A DNA stretch of 64,000 bases, from contig NZ_JBEAAM010000004.1 of NCBI RefSeq assembly GCF_040066175.1, forward strand, positions 1 to 64,000, read 5' to 3'. Of this stretch, positions 60,525 to 64,000 are shown in pieces. The notes beneath the pieces are model-generated. The model ran no database searches. It was not told the origin of the DNA and was given only the letters and a program-made list of their open reading frames with translations. Origin of the DNA: Solimonas sp040066175. GTDB taxonomy: Bacteria > Pseudomonadota > Gammaproteobacteria > Nevskiales > Nevskiaceae. A program made the translations under genes and the position numbers. Numbering within the stretch: position 1 is the stretch's first letter; each line of letters opens with the position of its first letter.

Positions 60525-63026
60525 ATGAGGCGCTTGCTCCGACGCATCGCGGCCGTGCTACCGGTGCTCTGGCCCCTGCTGTGGGTGTCCAGCGCCGCCG
60601 CGTTGGGGCTGGGCGAAATCGATGTCCGCTCCGGGCTCAACCAGCGCTTCGTGGCGCAGATTCCGATCACGGCGGCCAGCGCCGAGGAGCTGGAAACCCT
60701 CAAGGTGTCCCTGGCCAGCAACGCGGAGTTCGAGAAGGCGGGCATCGAGCGGCTGTCCTACCTGTCCACGCTGCGCTTCGAGGTCAAGGGTGGCCCCGCG
60801 CCACGCATCGAGATCAGCAGCGACCAGCTGGCGCGCGAACCCTTCCTGACACTGCTGCTGGATGTGCGCCAGGCGGGCAATCGCCTCGTGCGCGAGTACA
60901 CGGTGTTCCTCGATCCGCCGGAGTACCGGGCGCCTCCGAACCGGACCCCCGAGTTCTACGAGACCGCGGCGGAGCGCGCCGCCCGGCCGGCACCGACGCC
61001 GCAGCCCGCTGTTCCGGCGCCGCCGCGTGCGCCGGAGCCGCGCGAGCCGGTCGCGCAGCGTCCGCGCGCAGAGCCCTACGGCGAACCGATGCTGGCGGCC
61101 GATGGCGGCCGCTATGGCCCGGTCCAGGGACAGGAGACGCTGTGGAGCATCGCCGCGCGCCTGCGCCCGCCCGCGGCGACCATGGACCAGATGATGCTGG
61201 CGCTGTATCGCGGCAATCCTTCGGCCTTCGAGGGCGGCATCAACGGCCTGCTCAAGGGTGCGTTGCTGACGGTCCCCTCGGCCGAGGACGTGCTCGCGGT
61301 CGATCCGCAGACGGCGAAGGAAGAGGTGCTGCGCCTGCGTGGCCAGCGTGCGCCGGTGCGGCCGCAGCCGCGCACGGAACCGGCCGTGACGTCCGCGCCG
61401 GAACCGGTGCCGACGGTCCGTCCGCCGCCGATCACGACGCCGGTGCCCACACTGGCCCCCACCCCGGCGCCCAGCGCAGCACCCACCCCGGCGCCGACCG
61501 CCGAGCCGACCGCTCAGCCGACCCCACAGCCGACCGCCGAACCCACCGCGGGTCCGGCCGGCGAGATCACCGAACCGGTGACGGAGATCGGTGCGGTTCC
61601 CGCGGATGAAGTCGCGCCGACGCCCGCGCCCAAACCCAGGGTCACGCCGGCAGCCGACGACGTCGTGGCGACGAAACCGCGCCCCGAACCGGAAGCCGGG
61701 CTGCTGGAAACCTTGCTGCTGCCGCTGATCGGCGGTCTGATCGTACTCGGCGGGCTCGGCTATCTGGTGTCGCGCCTGCTGGCGCGGCGCAAGGCGGCGC
61801 CCGTCGCGCCGCCGCTGGCGGCGCGGCAGATGCCTTCCGCCAGACCGGTCGAACCGCCGGTGGTCGCGGTGGCCAAGCCTGCTGCGGCCGCCGCCGCAGC
61901 CGCCGCAGCGCCGGCCGCAGCAGCGGAGGCCGCGGCGCGCGCTGGCGCGGCCGGTTTCGACACCGAGCAGATCAAGACTCAGCAGATCCCGACCCAGCAG
62001 ATCCCGGCTGCGGCGGCGCCGGCCGCGGCGGAACCCGCCCCGTCCGACGCGCTGCCGACGGATACCGTCGATTTCGATCTCACCGGGCAGTTCGAAGCGC
62101 AGACGGTGCAGATCAACCTGGATGCCAACGACCCGGTATCCGAGGCGGATTTCCATCTGGCCTACGGGCTCTACGACGAGGCCGCGCTGCTGCTCAAGCA
62201 GGCGGCGGAGAAGGAGCCGCAGCGCACCGACATCCGCGTCAAGCTGGCGGAGACCTATTTCGCGGCGGGCAAGCGCGCCGAGTTCGAACAGTGCGCGCGC
62301 GAGATGAAATCCATGTTGCCCGAGGCGGAGTGGCAGAAGATCGCCATCATGGGGCAGCAGCTCGCGCCGGACTCGGAGCTGTTCAAGGATGGTGCCGGCG
62401 CTGCGGCGGTCGGCCGCACCGATTTCGATCTCGATTTCGGTACGCCGTCCGCGGTGCCCGCCGCAGCCCCAGCGGCCGCGGCTGCGGCCGAACCCAGGCT
62501 CGACCAGGGCCTCGATTTCAAGCTCGAGGATCTCGAGGCGCCCAAGCTCGAACAGCCGAGTCTGGAGGTCGCGCCGGACAAGGGTGAAGCGCTGGAGTTC
62601 GATCTCAGCCAGTTCGACCTGGCCGAGTCCGCGCCGGCCGCTGCGGCGCCGGCTGCTGCGGCGAAGGACCAGGGCAATTCGCTGGATTTCGACCTGGATC
62701 TGTCCGGATTCGACGTGCGCGAGGCATCCGAGGTCGCGGCCAGCGCGCCGCCGCCCCCCGAGCCAGCCCCGGCTGCAGCGCCCGCGCCCAAGGCTGCGCC
62801 CGAAGACATGGGCGAGATCCGGCTCGACGACATCGACCTGGGCGAGTTCGGCGGCGAGCCACCGACCGCAGGCAGCGACGAGGTTTCCACCAAGCTGGAT
62901 CTGGCCCGTGCCTATGTCGATATGGGTGACCACGACATGGCGCGCACCTTGCTCGACGAAGTCGCGCAGCAGGGCAACGCGGAGCAGAAGAAGGATGCCC
63001 AGGCGCTGATGGCGCAACTGGGTTGA
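60525..63026 (+). CDS. fimV: FimV-like pilus/polarity hub protein
   Basis: Inner-membrane protein that organises polar type IV pilus and chemosensory assemblies. The 833-residue product has a signal peptide ending in VLWPLLWVSSAAA and the FimV N-terminal domain (LGEIDVRSGLNQRFVAQIPI). A LysM-like peptidoglycan segment (YGPVQGQETLWSIAARLRPP, about 197-265) is followed by a proline/threonine/alanine linker. One transmembrane helix lies near residue 400 (LLLPLIGGLIVLGGLGYLVS). An acidic cytoplasmic part ends in the conserved C-terminal TPR-like domain (VSTKLDLARAYVDMGDHDMA). The ATG at 60525 has GGAGAGG just upstream. Confidence 0.93.
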   Translation: MRRLLRRIAAVLPVLWPLLWVSSAAALGLGEIDVRSGLNQRFVAQIPITAASAEELETLKVSLASNAEFEKAGIERLSYLSTLRFEVKGGPAPRIEISSDQLAREPFLTLLLDVRQAGNRLVREYTVFLDPPEYRAPPNRTPEFYETAAERAARPAPTPQPAVPAPPRAPEPREPVAQRPRAEPYGEPMLAADGGRYGPVQGQETLWSIAARLRPPAATMDQMMLALYRGNPSAFEGGINGLLKGALLTVPSAEDVLAVDPQTAKEEVLRLRGQRAPVRPQPRTEPAVTSAPEPVPTVRPPPITTPVPTLAPTPAPSAAPTPAPTAEPTAQPTPQPTAEPTAGPAGEITEPVTEIGAVPADEVAPTPAPKPRVTPAADDVVATKPRPEPEAGLLETLLLPLIGGLIVLGGLGYLVSRLLARRKAAPVAPPLAARQMPSARPVEPPVVAVAKPAAAAAAAAAAPAAAAEAAARAGAAGFDTEQIKTQQIPTQQIPAAAAPAAAEPAPSDALPTDTVDFDLTGQFEAQTVQINLDANDPVSEADFHLAYGLYDEAALLLKQAAEKEPQRTDIRVKLAETYFAAGKRAEFEQCAREMKSMLPEAEWQKIAIMGQQLAPDSELFKDGAGAAAVGRTDFDLDFGTPSAVPAAAPAAAAAAEPRLDQGLDFKLEDLEAPKLEQPSLEVAPDKGEALEFDLSQFDLAESAPAAAAPAAAAKDQGNSLDFDLDLSGFDVREASEVAASAPPPPEPAPAAAPAPKAAPEDMGEIRLDDIDLGEFGGEPPTAGSDEVSTKLDLARAYVDMGDHDMARTLLDEVAQQGNAEQKKDAQALMAQLG

Positions 63027-63059
63027 GCCGGGCCGGTCCTGGTCCTGCAAGCACGCACA

Positions 63060-63719
63060 GTGCATCCCGCGGTTCGCGTCCTGGTGCTGCTGGTGCTGGC
63101 GTCCGCGCTGCCGGCGATGAGTGCGGCCGCGCTGGCGCTGCTCGGTGCGCTCAGTGCGCTGCTGTACTTCAGGTTCGCGCCGGATGCGCTGGATCGTCTG
63201 CGCACCGGCCTGCTGCGCCTGCGCTGGCTGCTGCTGGCGATCTTCGTCCTGTACGTCGGCTGCACGCAGGGCGAACCGCTGTTCGCGGCGCTGCCTGGAT
63301 TGAGCCGTGAGGGACTGGCCGAGGGCACACGGCGTGCCCTGGTCCTCATTGATCTGCTGACGATGGTTTACCTGTTGCTCGCACTCACTCCGGTGCACCG
63401 GCTGGCGTCGGCGATCTGCCTGTTGCTGGGACCTCTGCGCTGGGCCGGTGTCGATCCGGCGCGCGTCGGTCTGCGCCTCGCATTGGCGCTCGATGCGGTC
63501 GGTGAGATGCACGCGCGGTTCAAGGCCGTCGTCCACCACGACCAGGGTGCCCGTGCCTCGCCCTGGCAGCGCGCGGCCGCGCTCGTCGAGCAGATCGAGA
63601 CTCAGGCCGGCGCCGCAGCCGTCACGGTGCCGGCCACGGATGACAACCCGGCGCCGCACTGGTGGGAGTGGCCGATTCCGGTGCTGCTCGCCGTCGCGCT
63701 GCACACGTGGACGCCGTGA
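63060..63719 (+). CDS. EcfT/CbiQ-like integral membrane protein
   Basis: A 219-residue hydrophobic protein with four or five transmembrane segments (for example VRVLVLLVLASALPAM near 5-20, LLLAIFVLYVGC near 57 and LTMVYLLLALTP near 99). The pattern resembles the T component of energy-coupling factor transporters, but the Ala-Arg-Gly coupling motifs are not obvious and no ECF ATPase or S component is nearby. A C-terminal helix ends in NPAPHWWEWPIPVLLAVALH. The GTG start at 63060 has no strong ribosome site. It overlaps truA by 4 bp. Function unknown. Confidence 0.6.
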   Translation: MHPAVRVLVLLVLASALPAMSAAALALLGALSALLYFRFAPDALDRLRTGLLRLRWLLLAIFVLYVGCTQGEPLFAALPGLSREGLAEGTRRALVLIDLLTMVYLLLALTPVHRLASAICLLLGPLRWAGVDPARVGLRLALALDAVGEMHARFKAVVHHDQGARASPWQRAAALVEQIETQAGAAAVTVPATDDNPAPHWWEWPIPVLLAVALHTWTP

Positions 63720-64000
63720 CGCGCTACGCCGCGGGCGTCGAGTACGTCGGTACGGAGTTTTCCGGCTGGCAGGCGATCGAACGGCAGCGCACCGTGCAGC
63801 GTGAGCTGGAACGCGCCCTGAGTCAGGTCGCCGCGCACCCCGTCGAAGTCGTCGCCGCGGGGCGCACCGATGCCGGCGTGCACGCCCTGCAGCAGGTGGT
63901 CCACTTCGACTCGCCTGCGCCGCGCAGTGCCTACGCGTGGCTGCTGGGCACGAACACCCACCTGCCGCCGGACCTGTCACTGCGCTGGATCCAGCCGGTC
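63716..64000 (+). CDS. truA: tRNA pseudouridine synthase A (5' part, cut by the window end)
   Basis: Converts U38-U40 in tRNA anticodon arms to pseudouridine. Only the first 95 codons are present. The start RYAAGVEYVGTEFSGWQAIE and the catalytic aspartate in AAGRTDAGVHALQQVVHFD are unmistakable. GTG at 63716 overlaps the upstream stop; an in-frame GTG at 63707 is an alternative. Confidence 0.95.
   Translation, partial: MTRYAAGVEYVGTEFSGWQAIERQRTVQRELERALSQVAAHPVEVVAAGRTDAGVHALQQVVHFDSPAPRSAYAWLLGTNTHLPPDLSLRWIQPV

Noticed and set aside
61430..61560. Proline/threonine repeat in fimV as a separate repeat element
   Set aside because: It is the ordinary low-complexity periplasmic linker of FimV, encoded in frame, not a DNA repeat element.

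Overview
The window is strongly GC-rich chromosomal DNA from a gammaproteobacterium and is packed almost end to end with genes. Gene order matches the conserved backbone known from Pseudomonas-like genomes: rpsO-pnp, smc-zipA-ligA, trpS-scpA-scpB-rluB, yciK-mupP-ubiG-mtaD|mtnA-gyrA, serC-pheA-hisC-tyrA-aroA-cmk-rpsA-ihfB-lapA-lapB, prmB-aroC, and leuCDB-asd-usg-fimV-truA. A PhaR-type polyhydroxyalkanoate regulator, an alkyl-DHAP-synthase-like operon and serA placed between serC and pheA point to a lineage near Nevskiales/Xanthomonadales rather than Pseudomonas itself. That placement is inference from gene content. I see no rRNA, tRNA, prophage, transposase or CRISPR array.

Layout. 1-2.76 kb: rpsO and pnp, each with a clear intrinsic terminator. 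2.76-3.13 kb: the only gene-free stretch longer than 300 bases. On the minus strand it carries a textbook promoter (TTGACA, 17 bp, TATACT), a GCACTGCAACA box over the start site and an intrinsic terminator, which together outline a small RNA of about 127 nt. An identical box lies upstream of phaR. 3.1-4.6 kb: phaR and gluQ on the minus strand. 4.7-10.6 kb: a HAD hydrolase, then a coupled four-gene operon (alkyl-DHAP-synthase-like flavoenzyme, small ABM-like protein, glycerol-3-phosphate dehydrogenase, FGGY kinase). 10.6-11.4 kb: DUF962 protein and queF. 11.6-19 kb: smc, zipA, ligA, mscS with overlapping start and stop codons. 19-20.1 kb: bolA, yciI, yciB. 20.2-25 kb: yciO-type gene, site-2 protease, trpS, scpAB, rluB. 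25-28.5 kb (minus): yciK, mupP, ubiG, MTA/SAH deaminase. 28.5-44.5 kb: mtnA, gyrA, a VapBC-like pair, and the serine/aromatic amino acid run through cmk, rpsA, ihfB, lapA and lapB. 44.6-49.2 kb: an epimerase, then (minus) an M48 protease, psd, PCuAC and SCO1. 49.2-53.9 kb: prmB, aroC, an MFS permease, a calcium-binding-repeat protein and a small unknown. 53.9-64 kb: a LysR regulator divergent from leuC, then leuCDB, asd, usg, fimV, an EcfT-like membrane protein and the start of truA.

How the genes work together. Most of the window is housekeeping: translation, RNA decay, chromosome condensation and division, DNA supercoiling, serine/aromatic/histidine/leucine/lysine-branch biosynthesis, lipid and LPS homeostasis, and cell-wall recycling. 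The accessory content is small: the ether-lipid-like operon, the toxin-antitoxin pair, the EF-hand-like protein and several palindromic intergenic repeats. The strongest candidate for something undescribed is the PhaR-box small RNA next to phaR. Its two hairpins and terminator leave a CUCCUCC (anti-Shine-Dalgarno) linker unpaired, suggesting that carbon-storage status could control translation in trans.
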